The notes: a model not told the origin generated them from the letters alone. Positions 26,503 through 34,678 are shown, counted from the stretch's first letter. The stretch: 44,821 nt of DNA from CAZJYC01 sp964550165 (GCA_964550165.1 CAZJYC010000016.1:1-44821), one strand, 5' to 3'. A program made the numbers and translations.

Positions 26503-28985
26503 GTCACCTGTCTGAAGACCGGAGAAGTCTTAAGAAGATTTCTACATCTCTTTGCCCTTTCTTCAGGCGAAAGATCTTCAACAAGAGGAAGAACAATGTC
26601 TTTGACATCCTTGTGCAAGATATTGTCAAGAAGCTCAACCGCATAAGCGACAGAATTTTTGGTGCCGGTTCGAATATTCTGGTAGGCTTTGGCAATGTCC
26701 TCATGGGAATAGACGACTCCCAGCAGCTTGAAGATGTTCATCAAGGATACATCAAGATTTTTCTCCGAAAACATAGTCTCTGCCCGGCCTTCGGCTCTCG
26801 ACTCACAGATTTGAATGAGAATCCGATAATACGTCTTTATCTCTTTGATGATTTTAGCCTTTACGATATCCTCCTGGAATTGAATCTCTGGCTTTTCCGA
26901 GCGAATTTTATCCAAGGCATCGATGAGTTCGGTGTTCATCTCCTCTTCATCCTGGGATAATTCCCAGCATAGGAAATCCGCAGCGTCTTGTGTCCCGATG
27001 TGCGCCAAGACAGAAACGACAGCTTTTCGCAGCTCGATATCCTCTGTTGCATCTCCAAGATAATCAGATAGAGTCCCGACAATTTTTTGGCCGTATTTTT
27101 CAAGAGCGCTAATTGAATCTTCCCGCGTTAAAGGGCTTTGCAGTTTATGGACTATGGCAGGGATATACTCTCTTTTCTTCAGATTCGCCGCACTTTCAAT
27201 GGCATACTTGCTCACCTCTGGCGATTCATTCAGGAGGAGTTCCTCAAGTTTCTCTGCGAGCGGAGAATGAGAGTCCATCAGTCCTATGGCTTTCGCCAGC
27301 TCCATCTTTGCTGTCACGCCCTCTCGGCTTTTATCTCCTACTGCTTCTTCAAAATAGTTCTTCATCAATTCCTGGTAGACATCAAGGGACATGATCTCTT
27401 TAACATCTTTTTCAATGGATTTATCACTGATAAAATCCTCTGTTTCTGGAAATAGGGTTGTATCCCGAGACTCAAAAAGTACACCTAATGAAGACGCCTT
27501 CATTTCATCGGACTTATAAGAGATCAACTTTCTCAATTCTGGAGTAAGCTTATCCTGCTTGATCAAATCGAAAAGATGCATGGCATACAATACCGAACTC
27601 CGATTTTTGCTCTCTAAAGTGTCGAAGACCAATTTTGTGTAGTCGATGTCCATTTTCTCAGCCACTGTCCTATCGGCCCGCTCCCATTTCATTTCCAATT
27701 TTTGTTTAACCGTGTTGGTGTATTCCTTACTCACTTTCAGATTAAGGATGATCCATCCAAAAATGAAAAGTGCGGACATAAAGCTTACAAACTGAATTCC
27801 TCGATGGAGCAATGAAATGATAACCAGAAGTAACACCGCTCCGATGCTGTCGGCAAACCTGTTGAGAAACATGTCAATGAATATTTTCGCCTTATATTTC
27901 AGGTCTGGAGAAACAGGAATATAGAGCAGCTCGCGCGCTGACTGGTTGATGGAAAAGGAAAGGCTCTTGTCACTGGCCTTGATGGCGATGGCGAAGCCAA
28001 GTAGCTGCCAAAGGGCAACTCCCAGAGAGCAGAAGAGGAGGATTAAGGGATAAAGCAATAGAGTCAAACGGATGCCATAGCGCTTGATTATGCTGCTTGT
28101 CATCAAAATTTGGAGCAAAAAAGCAAAAACCAAAAGCCCTGTATTGAAAAGCCCGAAAAAGGCAGTCAGATTGTTCTTCACGGATGGAGAGACTTCAATA
28201 ATGCGTTTGGATTGCCAGTCGATAAAAATTGAAACAACTCCTGTGAACAGCACAACCAAAGCCAAAAGCTTCAAATAATAATCCTTTCGGACCGTATCGA
28301 AGCAATCCTTAAAGCCCACTCTTTGCGGTTCTTTCCCACGATTATTTTGAGTATTTTCTTCAGGGAGAATTTGTCTTTTTTTCTGCCAGAGAAATATAGA
28401 ATTGACGACAAACACACAGCCGATCAGGAGACCGGAAGCGATGAGCAGAAGGTCATAATTGGAAACATCGGGCTCAGCTAAAAGATAAGTGATCATGCCT
28501 CCAACTATCCCACCCAGTATCCCTCCGCTGACAAAAAAGCCGATCAGTCTTCTCGCTTCCCTTGGGTTGAAGATATCATTCACTAAAATCCAGAACTGAG
28601 TCACAAGAACGACGACCAAAATTTGCGCCCACATCCAATAAGCAAGAAGCAGCCACTTCCCTTTTGGGAGGAAGAACCAAAAGAGAAGACAGGTGCCAAT
28701 AAAGAAGATAAGGCTTGAAGTGAACAGAAGATGCCTTCGAATTCTGATCTGCAGCTTGGAATGAAAAGCGACAACAAGGCCAACCAAAAAAGCTGTGGCG
28801 TAAGCATAGGGCAGGTTTTTTGATTTCAGGACATCTAAATAGCGCGCGTCTCTTAGGGATTTGATGATGGTGAAGGGTGCCGTAATTAAGAAAAAATAGA
28901 AAAAGAGGAAAAGAGATATAATTTCCTCGCCATGCTTAACCTCGACAACACGCGAGAGAAATTTGTAAAGGCGCCTCTTGCCCAT
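26499..28985 (-). CDS. Nucleotide-transporter-like (TLC/Npt1-type) membrane protein with HEAT repeats, copy 1
   Basis: 828 aa, paralog of the following gene. Membrane part about 20-420, with the same motif as FWILVNDIFNPREARRLIGFFVSGGILGG. The C-terminal HEAT-like region (about 430-825) contains REYIPAIVHKLQSPLTREDSISALEKYG. The junction SSVLYAMHLFDLIKQDKLTPELRKLISYKSDEMKASSLG is nearly the same in both copies, as is the end (KAYQNIRTGTKNSVAYAVELLDN). It follows the STAS gene by 31 bases and overlaps the next by 4, so the two membrane proteins are probably made together and may form a heteromer. The ribosome site is weak. The substrate, if any, is unknown. Confidence 0.85.
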   Translation of the reverse strand: MGKRRLYKFLSRVVEVKHGEEIISLFLFFYFFLITAPFTIIKSLRDARYLDVLKSKNLPYAYATAFLVGLVVAFHSKLQIRIRRHLLFTSSLIFFIGTCLLFWFFLPKGKWLLLAYWMWAQILVVVLVTQFWILVNDIFNPREARRLIGFFVSGGILGGIVGGMITYLLAEPDVSNYDLLLIASGLLIGCVFVVNSIFLWQKKRQILPEENTQNNRGKEPQRVGFKDCFDTVRKDYYLKLLALVVLFTGVVSIFIDWQSKRIIEVSPSVKNNLTAFFGLFNTGLLVFAFLLQILMTSSIIKRYGIRLTLLLYPLILLFCSLGVALWQLLGFAIAIKASDKSLSFSINQSARELLYIPVSPDLKYKAKIFIDMFLNRFADSIGAVLLLVIISLLHRGIQFVSFMSALFIFGWIILNLKVSKEYTNTVKQKLEMKWERADRTVAEKMDIDYTKLVFDTLESKNRSSVLYAMHLFDLIKQDKLTPELRKLISYKSDEMKASSLGVLFESRDTTLFPETEDFISDKSIEKDVKEIMSLDVYQELMKNYFEEAVGDKSREGVTAKMELAKAIGLMDSHSPLAEKLEELLLNESPEVSKYAIESAANLKKREYIPAIVHKLQSPLTREDSISALEKYGQKIVGTLSDYLGDATEDIELRKAVVSVLAHIGTQDAADFLCWELSQDEEEMNTELIDALDKIRSEKPEIQFQEDIVKAKIIKEIKTYYRILIQICESRAEGRAETMFSEKNLDVSLMNIFKLLGVVYSHEDIAKAYQNIRTGTKNSVAYAVELLDNILHKDVKDIVLPLVEDLSPEERAKRCRNLLKTSPVFRQVT

Positions 28986-29016
28986 ATAACAGCTCTATAA
29001 AAAATGGCAACGAAAA

Positions 29017-29364
29017 CTATCCCTTATAAAAGCTACCTAACGCAATATCTTCATCCTCGAATATCTCAAAAACCTTGGTCAGCATCGTCACCTGAAAGAC
29101 GAGGTAGAGCTTTTTGGAAATCTTTGCAATCTTGAGCTTTCCTCCCAAATTGTGAGTGGAGATATAACTTGCTAAAATCTCCCCCACGCCAAAACTGTCG
29201 ATGAATTCAACATTCTGAAAATTGAGGAGAATGTTCCTCTTTCCCGAATCCAACTGATCCTTGACAAGCTGATGAAGAGTGACATCGGTTATATCCGACC
29301 TTCTGATTTCGCCTTCGATGTCAAATATCACTACATCGTCTTTCTCTCTGGTATTTATTTTCAT
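29017..29364 (-). CDS. STAS-domain anti-sigma factor antagonist
   Basis: 115 aa, single STAS domain (SpoIIAA/RsbV type). The phosphorylatable Ser lies in NVEFIDSFGVGEIL, matching the family's D-S-[SFA]-G-[VL] loop. A strong ribosome site (AGGAAGGGGAGAG) precedes the ATG. In the family, unphosphorylated STAS protein sequesters an RsbW-like kinase and frees a sigma factor or effector; a PP2C phosphatase reactivates it. It is the first gene of the operon ending with just such a phosphatase (22198-23874). A candidate kinase partner is at 35550-36020 rather than in the operon. Confidence 0.92.
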   Translation of the reverse strand: MKINTREKDDVVIFDIEGEIRRSDITDVTLHQLVKDQLDSGKRNILLNFQNVEFIDSFGVGEILASYISTHNLGGKLKIAKISKKLYLVFQVTMLTKVFEIFEDEDIALGSFYKG

Positions 29365-29447
29365 CTCTCCCCTTCCTCTTTTTAAATTTTAATCTTAACG
29401 GATTGGCTCCTTTTCCAATCGCTCCAGATTATCTTTGCTATCCTTAG

Positions 29448-29476
29448 CTTTTATCAAAAGAAAAATTTAAAGTCAA
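29448..29476 (-). promoter_or_regulatory. Sigma70-type promoter for the STAS operon
   Basis: On the minus strand: TTGACT (29476-29471), a 17-base spacer and TAAAAG (29453-29448), about 85 bases before the STAS ATG. The -35 matches 5 of 6 and the -10 matches 4 of 6. Confidence 0.4.
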
Positions 29477-29529
29477 TCCATTATTGGTCGGAGTGAGTGT
29501 CCCAAATTCCGTTATTTGAAGAGATTTTG

Positions 29530-29717
29530 GAGACAGCCTCGCTCCCCTTCGGATTTTTAACGCCATTCTCCGTTCGCTCTTCTCGGCGGCTGCGTATCGC
29601 TCCGGCTAAGTGGTTCGAAAACGGTTTTCTCACCGCTTAGCCTCCGCATGCAACCTTTTCAAGAGCGAACTCCGAAGGCTAAATCCTCAATGGTCGCTAC
29701 GGCTCTTCCCAAGGTCT
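29530..29717. repeat. About 190-bp imperfect giant palindrome with a near-perfect 39-bp core hairpin
   Basis: Core 29604-29642: GGCTAAGTGGT-TC-GAAAAC-G-GTTTTC-TC-ACCGCTTAGCC. The inner arm pairs perfectly and the outer arm 10 of 11. Flanking arms pair imperfectly, for example GTTCGCTCTT (29572-29581) against AAGAGCGAAC (29661-29670). Further out, GGATTT (left) faces AAATCC (right). Part of the left arm recurs at 21656-21722. It occupies most of the 29365-29841 gap; no gene is seen there. Confidence 0.75.
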
Positions 29718-29841
29718 TTTTTTTTCAATAAAATCCATACGTTAGAGGGATTATGACGATAGCATCTTTTTTTCCGTGAAGAAAAACCCTTTTATGGATT
29801 TGCGGATGCCTCCGATTATGACTCTCAATATCTATGGAAAT

Positions 29842-30195
29842 CTATCTTTTCTCGCTCAAAAATAGCGTAACGAGGACAAACCTGTAAAGTTTCGGCTTCT
29901 CGGAAATGTCGAGTTGGGTAAACTTTATTCCGTATCGAAAGGTATCTGCTTCTCTTTTCTGCCAGATAATTTTGCCATAGATATTGATTCTGAGCTTATC
30001 CGGCAAGATAAGGCTAAAAATTAAGTCGTTGCCGATAAAAGAATTAAGACTTGTCTCAATACACATGCCTTCAAGGCTGATATTCTTGATGAATCCCTTT
30101 GCCTTCTTCTCAACTTTGGCGTTTTCCCAGAACTCAATATTCACTCTAACCGGAATTCTTGGGGTTTTTCTTCTCTCTTTCCGCTTCCGGGTCAT
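29842..30195 (-). CDS. PilZ-domain protein (putative c-di-GMP receptor)
   Basis: 117 aa from ATG 30195, with AAAGGA close upstream; the frame extends to a TTG at 30213. RRKTPRIPVRV at the N-terminus contains the RxxxR-type motif, and NISLEGMCIET supplies the [DN]xSxxG motif. Together these are the two c-di-GMP-contacting elements of PilZ domains (PF07238). It is a single domain with no membrane segment. Single-domain PilZ proteins usually relay c-di-GMP levels to motility, exopolysaccharide or secretion machinery. It lies upstream of the STAS operon on the same strand, separated by the giant palindrome, so cotranscription is doubtful. Confidence 0.85.
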   Translation of the reverse strand: MTRKRKERRKTPRIPVRVNIEFWENAKVEKKAKGFIKNISLEGMCIETSLNSFIGNDLIFSLILPDKLRINIYGKIIWQKREADTFRYGIKFTQLDISEKPKLYRFVLVTLFLSEKR

Positions 30196-30427
30196 GTTCC
30201 TTTTTGACCTCAAAATAGAAACAATATTGGGCCTACGCCCTCCTCTACCTATTCATCAGCTTTGCTGATGTTACATCCATTTAATTTGCTAAAGCTGTTA
30301 CCAAAAGTAATTCTTCGAGGCTTCTCTCTGTATCTACCTGAAAGCAAACAATTTGGCGATTCCCTCCAATCCACGACAAAGAACTTATAGCACAGGATCT
30401 GGCTGGTGTCAAAACTTTTTCTCTTTC

Positions 30428-30455
30428 TTGACATTCCCTGGGGTTAGTTTATCAT
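30428..30455 (+). promoter_or_regulatory. Sigma70-type promoter for the phosphatase/kinase-like operon
   Basis: TTGACA (30428-30433), a 16-base spacer and TATCAT (30450-30455, 5 of 6 matches). The expected transcript starts near 30462 and contains a GGGGAC...GTCCC hairpin (30479-30497) ahead of the start codon. Elsewhere in the 30196-30521 gap there is a small ATCAGC-TTT-GCTGAT palindrome (30255-30269). Confidence 0.5.
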
Positions 30456-30478
30456 TGTAAATGACTTAGGTAACATTG

Positions 30479-30497
30479 AGGGGACAGAGAAAGTCCC
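30479..30497 (+). repeat. GGGGAC...GTCCC intergenic hairpin, third copy of the family
   Basis: GGGAC-AGAGAAA-GTCCC, sharing its core with the hairpins at 14178-14200 and 22176-22196. Here it lies in the 5' leader of the phosphatase mRNA and lacks a T-run, so it is unlikely to be a simple terminator. Confidence 0.45.
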
Positions 30498-30521
30498 ATT
30501 TAGGATTTGCAGCAAAGAGAC

Positions 30522-31751
30522 ATGAAAGACAAATTTAACGGTCTTTCCAGGGATATCAAGACAATATTCCTCATCGGCCTGTTTACCTTTGTCCTCTTCG
30601 GCAATCTTTATCCGGCGGCAATCCAATGCGTATGGACGGGCGTTGAAAAAATTGTTGCTGTCGGAGACATACACGGCGATTATAACAGCTTTGTGAAAAT
30701 CCTGAGAGGGACGAGAATCGTCGATAAGGATCTCCACTGGTCCGGAGGCAAAACTCACCTCGTTCAAATCGGCGATATCATGGACCGAGGAGATGACGCC
30801 AAGGAGATTTTTGACCTGCTGATACGATTGGAACAAGAAGCCGAAGAGGCAGGCGGCAAAGTCCATATGTTGCTTGGAAACCACGAAGAGATGAACATCA
30901 CAGGCATTGCATTCGGTTATAAGGATTATGTCACCCTGAAACAGTTTCTCTCTTTTCTACCTGTAAAGTTCAGGGAGAAGGAAGAGAGGAAAATCAGAAG
31001 AGGGACAAAGAAAGGTTCCCTGGAAGCTTATTTGGATTATCCTCTCGATAAGGATTTGATGGACCATTGGGAAAAAATTCGACAGAAAGCTATCAAGGAC
31101 CCGAATGAGCCGGCTCGAAGAGAGTACACAAAGAACTTCAACGAAAAATACGGCAAATGGCTTCTTCAAAAAAATGCGGTGATTAAGATCAACGATGTCA
31201 TCTTCGTCCACGGTGGAATCAGCGAAAGGTACTCGCGATGGAAACTTGAAGATATAAATGAACGCTTGCGCCTGGAACTCCTCAGTCTCATCAGAGGATT
31301 TCCCATAGACCGGCAAATTGTCTATGACCCTGACGGGCCCCTCTGGTATCGGGATTTGGCCCAACCGCAAATCAAAGACGAAGATTTAAAAACAGAAGCT
31401 GACCGAATCCTCCAAAATCTCGGCGCTCGATATATGGTCATCGCCCATACGCCGCGGTTAATTAGGTCAAAGGATGACATGAAACGGTTTGGCGGAAGAA
31501 TATGGGTAATCGATACAGGAATCGGTGAAGCCTACAGGTCTATGGGAGGCCGTCCAACAGCCCTGATTATCGAGAACGGGGATAAATTTTCCGTATGGCC
31601 ATTTGACTTCGGGGACGAAAGCTCCTCTCCAGAAGAACAAGGCAGATATTTTCAAGATAGAATTGTCAGTGCGTTTCCCTGCCTTCGGGCAGACCCTGGC
31701 TTTTTTCTGAGAAAAACGTCTGATGAAAGAGCTTTTATTAATTGGGGGTAA
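30522..31751 (+). CDS. Exported PPP-type metallophosphatase (Shewanella-like phosphatase)
   Basis: 409 aa from ATG 30522; an open TTG 30507 lies just upstream. The N-terminus has a basic head and the hydrophobic segment TIFLIGLFTFVLFG, a signal peptide or anchor. The PPP signatures are complete: GDIHG (48-52), GDIMDRG (84-90) and GNHE (119-122), then a VHGGIS metal-binding His and VIAHTP. This is the calcineurin-like/PPP fold with two metal ions that dephosphorylates Ser/Thr or Tyr residues. It most resembles Shewanella-like (SLP) phosphatases, which are often periplasmic. The next gene begins 3 bases after its stop and encodes a kinase-like exported protein, suggesting an opposing pair. The extended middle (residues about 130-200) is rich in Lys and Arg. 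Confidence 0.88.
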   Translation: MKDKFNGLSRDIKTIFLIGLFTFVLFGNLYPAAIQCVWTGVEKIVAVGDIHGDYNSFVKILRGTRIVDKDLHWSGGKTHLVQIGDIMDRGDDAKEIFDLLIRLEQEAEEAGGKVHMLLGNHEEMNITGIAFGYKDYVTLKQFLSFLPVKFREKEERKIRRGTKKGSLEAYLDYPLDKDLMDHWEKIRQKAIKDPNEPARREYTKNFNEKYGKWLLQKNAVIKINDVIFVHGGISERYSRWKLEDINERLRLELLSLIRGFPIDRQIVYDPDGPLWYRDLAQPQIKDEDLKTEADRILQNLGARYMVIAHTPRLIRSKDDMKRFGGRIWVIDTGIGEAYRSMGGRPTALIIENGDKFSVWPFDFGDESSSPEEQGRYFQDRIVSAFPCLRADPGFFLRKTSDERAFINWG

Positions 31752-31754
31752 ACA

Positions 31755-32579
31755 ATGAAAATAAAGAATACTTTGTCTATTTTATTTTCTTCCTGTCTTC
31801 TGTTTGGCATTTGGACTCATTGCAAGTCCTTGGCCATCCATCAAGACAATATAACTCAACAGGAACTGGAAAATTATTTGAAAACAGCCAGCATCGGCTC
31901 TGACTGGAAGCCCATCGGAAGAAGAACAGAGGCTTATGTCGTCAACCTGGACGACGGCAGGATTAAGCGCCGGGGTGTCTTGAAGCTGACCGACCGCACC
32001 AGGCCCTCTCATCCTATCCCTGACAGCTACAAATACGGGATTGCTGCCTACGAGCTTGACAGGCTCCTTGACCTCAAAATTGTCCCGCCAACCGTTGTCA
32101 GAGAAACAGACGGAAGAAAAGGGTCCCTGATGATATTTCTTGAGGACTCTTTGAGAGAGAGTGATCGCCAACGAAAGAATCTTGAGCCTCCCGACCCAAA
32201 GTCCTTCGAAAACGCCCTGGAAGAGATAAAAGCTTTTGAGAATCTCGTTTATTTCCATTCTTTATGCGGAATGAAAGACTTGGGTAACATTTTGATCATG
32301 GTCAAGGAGGATTGGAAAGTTTGGGAAGTCGATTTTTCCGAAGCCTTTGTTCCACGCTCCGAATTAATCCCAGAGTGTCCGATCATCCGCATCTCAAAAA
32401 AATTCTATAAAAATCTGATGAAAATGGACGATGAGGAGGTCAAGCTTAAACTCAAACCTTACCTCAACGACGAGGAAATCAAAGCGTTGTTTGAGCGGAA
32501 AAATGCCATCATAAAGACAATCCAGCAACTCATCCAGGAAAAGGGAGAGGATTCGGTGCTCTTCTCCAGGTCTCCCTAG
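31755..32579 (+). CDS. Exported FAM20C/HipA-like kinase-fold protein, catalytic loop degenerate (paralog A)
   Basis: 274 aa. Signal peptide MKIKNTLSILFSSCLLFGIW; Cys23 might make it a lipoprotein, but the lipobox is poor. It aligns along its full length with the two proteins at 33848 and 34731. Shared features are a Lys in VLKL (Lys77, ATP-Lys position), YGIAAYELDRLLDLKIVPPTV (Glu100), GSLMIFLE, W-x-V-x-x-VDFSEAF (Asp193, DFG/DH position) and the C-terminal EEIKALFERKNAI...KGEDSVLF. Where the sisters have NEDR, this copy reads CGMKDLGN, so the catalytic Asp is missing or moved. It is probably a pseudokinase or regulator. It is translationally linked to the phosphatase gene (3-base gap). Confidence 0.78.
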   Translation: MKIKNTLSILFSSCLLFGIWTHCKSLAIHQDNITQQELENYLKTASIGSDWKPIGRRTEAYVVNLDDGRIKRRGVLKLTDRTRPSHPIPDSYKYGIAAYELDRLLDLKIVPPTVVRETDGRKGSLMIFLEDSLRESDRQRKNLEPPDPKSFENALEEIKAFENLVYFHSLCGMKDLGNILIMVKEDWKVWEVDFSEAFVPRSELIPECPIIRISKKFYKNLMKMDDEEVKLKLKPYLNDEEIKALFERKNAIIKTIQQLIQEKGEDSVLFSRSP

Positions 32580-32648
32580 GTCTCCCTGTACAGAAACAAG
32601 AAGTTTTATCCTCCCAGCCTAAAATTAAAGACGATCCATCGGATATGA

Positions 32649-33482
32649 CTAAAAACGCAGGTCTTTGACCTTGATGATCGCCCCTGAATCCTGGGCGATG
32701 TAGAGGTAGCCTTCATCATCCCTGGCAATCCCCTCCTGAGTATCCCCTGGGAAAGCATACTGCCTAACCATTTTTCCCTCGAGAGTTATCTCAACCAGGA
32801 TGTTATCCGCATCGCTGACGACATTCAAAAGCCTCGTTTTTGGATCATAAAACATGGCTGCAGGGTCATCCATTTTGAAGGGCAAAACCCGGATTATGCG
32901 CGCTTCGGCTGTCTTTTCCTGGCTTGATTTCAAGGGGATAAAAACTTCCATGATGCAGGGAGGGTCCCATTGGTTGCCCATATAAAAAGTGCCGCCCTCA
33001 GGATGGTTATTATCGGGCACAAAGGCAATGGATTCGATCCCGTTATCATAGCCTTCCTGCTTCTGCAGATAGTTGGGGTCGCCGTTGTATTCTCTGTTGA
33101 CAGGAAATTCTCGTGTAATTTCTTTTTTGTCAGGGTTAAACTCGAGCACAATATCTTTTCCTTCGACCACGATATACAAAAGGCCTGATTCAGGATTCAC
33201 CGTAATCCCTTCCAAATCTCCAGGGATTTTCTGGCTAAAGATAGGAGTCCCATCGGTCATGATTTCTGCCAGCTCACCCTCATCGCTCACCACGAAAAGT
33301 GTCTTTCGGATGGGATGGAAACAGATATCCGAAGGCTCAACAATGTTCTGCCGGTCAATATTCCCCCCGTATCCAGGAGGCCCCAGCCACTCGTAAGGAA
33401 AGCGAATGGTTGGGGCGTATTTTGCCCCTGAACAAGAGGCAAATAAGATTAAAATCGTTAATAATAGATATCTTATTTTCAT
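32649..33482 (-). CDS. SdiA-regulated-domain (YjiK-like) lipoprotein
   Basis: 277 aa from ATG 33482, with AAGGGA upstream. The frame stays open to 33686, but those extra 68 codons translate the intergenic repeat and should be left out. The N-terminus MKIRYLLLTILILFASC is a lipoprotein signal with lipobox FAS-Cys17. The body is a beta-propeller of the SdiA-regulated family (PF06977): EPSDICFHPIRKTLFVVSDEGELAE, LEGITVNPESGLLYIVVE and TQEGIARDDEGYLYIAQDSG. The family's role is unknown; it may bind a ligand in the periplasm. The gene is convergent with paralog A and divergent from paralog B. Confidence 0.87.
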   Translation of the reverse strand: MKIRYLLLTILILFASCSGAKYAPTIRFPYEWLGPPGYGGNIDRQNIVEPSDICFHPIRKTLFVVSDEGELAEIMTDGTPIFSQKIPGDLEGITVNPESGLLYIVVEGKDIVLEFNPDKKEITREFPVNREYNGDPNYLQKQEGYDNGIESIAFVPDNNHPEGGTFYMGNQWDPPCIMEVFIPLKSSQEKTAEARIIRVLPFKMDDPAAMFYDPKTRLLNVVSDADNILVEITLEGKMVRQYAFPGDTQEGIARDDEGYLYIAQDSGAIIKVKDLRF

Positions 33483-33565
33483 TGTCTTTCCCTTCTTATT
33501 TTTTGCAGATTTAAAGAAATCCACGATCACTTCTAAAGATATTAATATGAATGCAATATTTCCTG

Positions 33566-33627
33566 TCGTCGCGAGTACGAGCCGAAGCCGCGAGCGGAGC
33601 GTGGCGGGAAGCGATATGGCGATCATA
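33566..33627 (+). repeat. REP-like unit 2 (copy c)
   Basis: TCGTCGCGAGTACGAGCC onward matches the reverse complement of 10753-10815 and also 11073-11122. With the inverted unit 1 just after it, the whole is an inverted, shorter version of the 10.6 kb composite. Confidence 0.7.
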
Positions 33628-33636
33628 AAATAAAAT

Positions 33637-33668
33637 ATAGCCACGCTCCCTATGGTCGCTCGCCATGA
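33637..33668 (-). repeat. REP-like unit 1, inverted (copy b)
   Basis: Its reverse complement (TCATGGCGAGCGACC then GGGAGCGTGGCTAT) matches 10633-10666 with only a few differences. No gene occupies the 33483-33847 gap apart from these repeats and the promoter below. Confidence 0.75.
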
Positions 33669-33773
33669 TAATGTCCCAGGATTCATTGCATCTCTATCAG
33701 ATGCTTTTCTTTTATGTATGCAAAAAATTTACACTATTCAAGAAATTTATGTCAATTTGAATTCAATTTTCGG

Positions 33774-33802
33774 TTGATTTTCTAAAAAAATAGAGTTATA
33801 TT
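33774..33802 (+). promoter_or_regulatory. Sigma70-type promoter for paralogs B and C
   Basis: TTGATT (33774-33779), a 17-base spacer and TATATT (33797-33802) in an AT-rich stretch, 45 bases before the start of paralog B. Confidence 0.5.
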
Positions 33803-33847
33803 ACTCCAAAATCTCATGGGGCAAAGACAAAGTTAGGAGCTTAAAAA

Positions 33848-34678
33848 ATGAGGCGAAAACGTTTCTTTTATATATTTATTTTATTTATTTCTCTTTTTGT
33901 AGCTCAAAGTTATTGGGTGAGTGGACAATTCACCCCTGAAGAAATTGCCCAAAGAGAAGAACAGGAAGAATTTCTCAAGACCGCTGATATCGTGAATTTC
34001 AAGGAAATTGGAGAAGGAGTGACCAAGCCGTTTAAGCTTTATTTAAAAAAGGGGGATGCGGAAAGAGCCGGCGCCTGGAAAAATCCAAGCGGCATCCAGC
34101 AAGGCTATCTTGAGGGATGGCATTATGAAATCGCTGCCTATCAGATGGATAAGCTCTTAGAGCTGAATATGATTCCGGCCACAGTGGAAAGGGAATTCAA
34201 CGGCAAGAAGGGATCTCTTCAGCTCTGGATTGAGTCTGAAATGAACGATCTTGAAAGGATGGATAGCAATATCAGGATTCCTGTCTCAGCGTCCGATAAC
34301 TGGGAAAAAATGAAATACTTGGCCAGGGCATTTGACAGCTTGATCGGCAACGAAGACCGGACGCAGCAGAATATTCTCTATACCAAAGACTGGCGCACAA
34401 TACTCATCGACCATTCCCGCGCCTTCCGCTCCGGCAAAAAATTCACCGAGCAGCTCATGTTCGGGCAAAACGGCATAGCAGGCGACAAGCCCTTTCGGAA
34501 ACTCCCGCGAGCTTTCATCAAAAAAGTCAAGGCTCTGGACTTTGAAAGCATCAAAAAAGCTGTCGGACCCTATCTGGAAGACAAAGAGATCAAAGCCATC
34601 CTTGCCCGCAAGGAACTTCTTTTAAAAGAAATAGAAGAAATGATCAAAGAAAAGGGTGAGGATAATGTCTTGTACTGA
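33848..34678 (+). CDS. Exported FAM20C/HipA-like atypical kinase (paralog B)
   Basis: 276 aa with signal peptide MRRKRFFYIFILFISLFVAQS and ribosome site AGGAG. After export a short helix FTPEEIAQREEQEEFL leads to a kinase-like core: AWKNP (Lys78, candidate ATP Lys), YEIAAYQMDKLLELNMIP (Glu94), GKKGSLQLW, the catalytic-loop-like AFDSLIGNEDRTQQNIL (Asp170, Asn175) and the metal-site-like ILIDHSRAF (Asp188). The order and spacing match the DRHxxN...(I/L)D[HN] plan of PI3K, HipA and FAM20C-type kinases. That is recognised by motif only; a structure search would be decisive. The extracytoplasmic location resembles FAM20C, which phosphorylates secreted proteins. It lies 52 bases before paralog C. 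Confidence 0.8.
   Translation: MRRKRFFYIFILFISLFVAQSYWVSGQFTPEEIAQREEQEEFLKTADIVNFKEIGEGVTKPFKLYLKKGDAERAGAWKNPSGIQQGYLEGWHYEIAAYQMDKLLELNMIPATVEREFNGKKGSLQLWIESEMNDLERMDSNIRIPVSASDNWEKMKYLARAFDSLIGNEDRTQQNILYTKDWRTILIDHSRAFRSGKKFTEQLMFGQNGIAGDKPFRKLPRAFIKKVKALDFESIKKAVGPYLEDKEIKAILARKELLLKEIEEMIKEKGEDNVLY

Noticed and set aside
33483..33686. N-terminal extension of the SdiA-regulated lipoprotein (68 extra codons)
   Set aside because: The extension translates the REP-like repeat; the internal ATG 33482 has a ribosome site and a lipoprotein signal.
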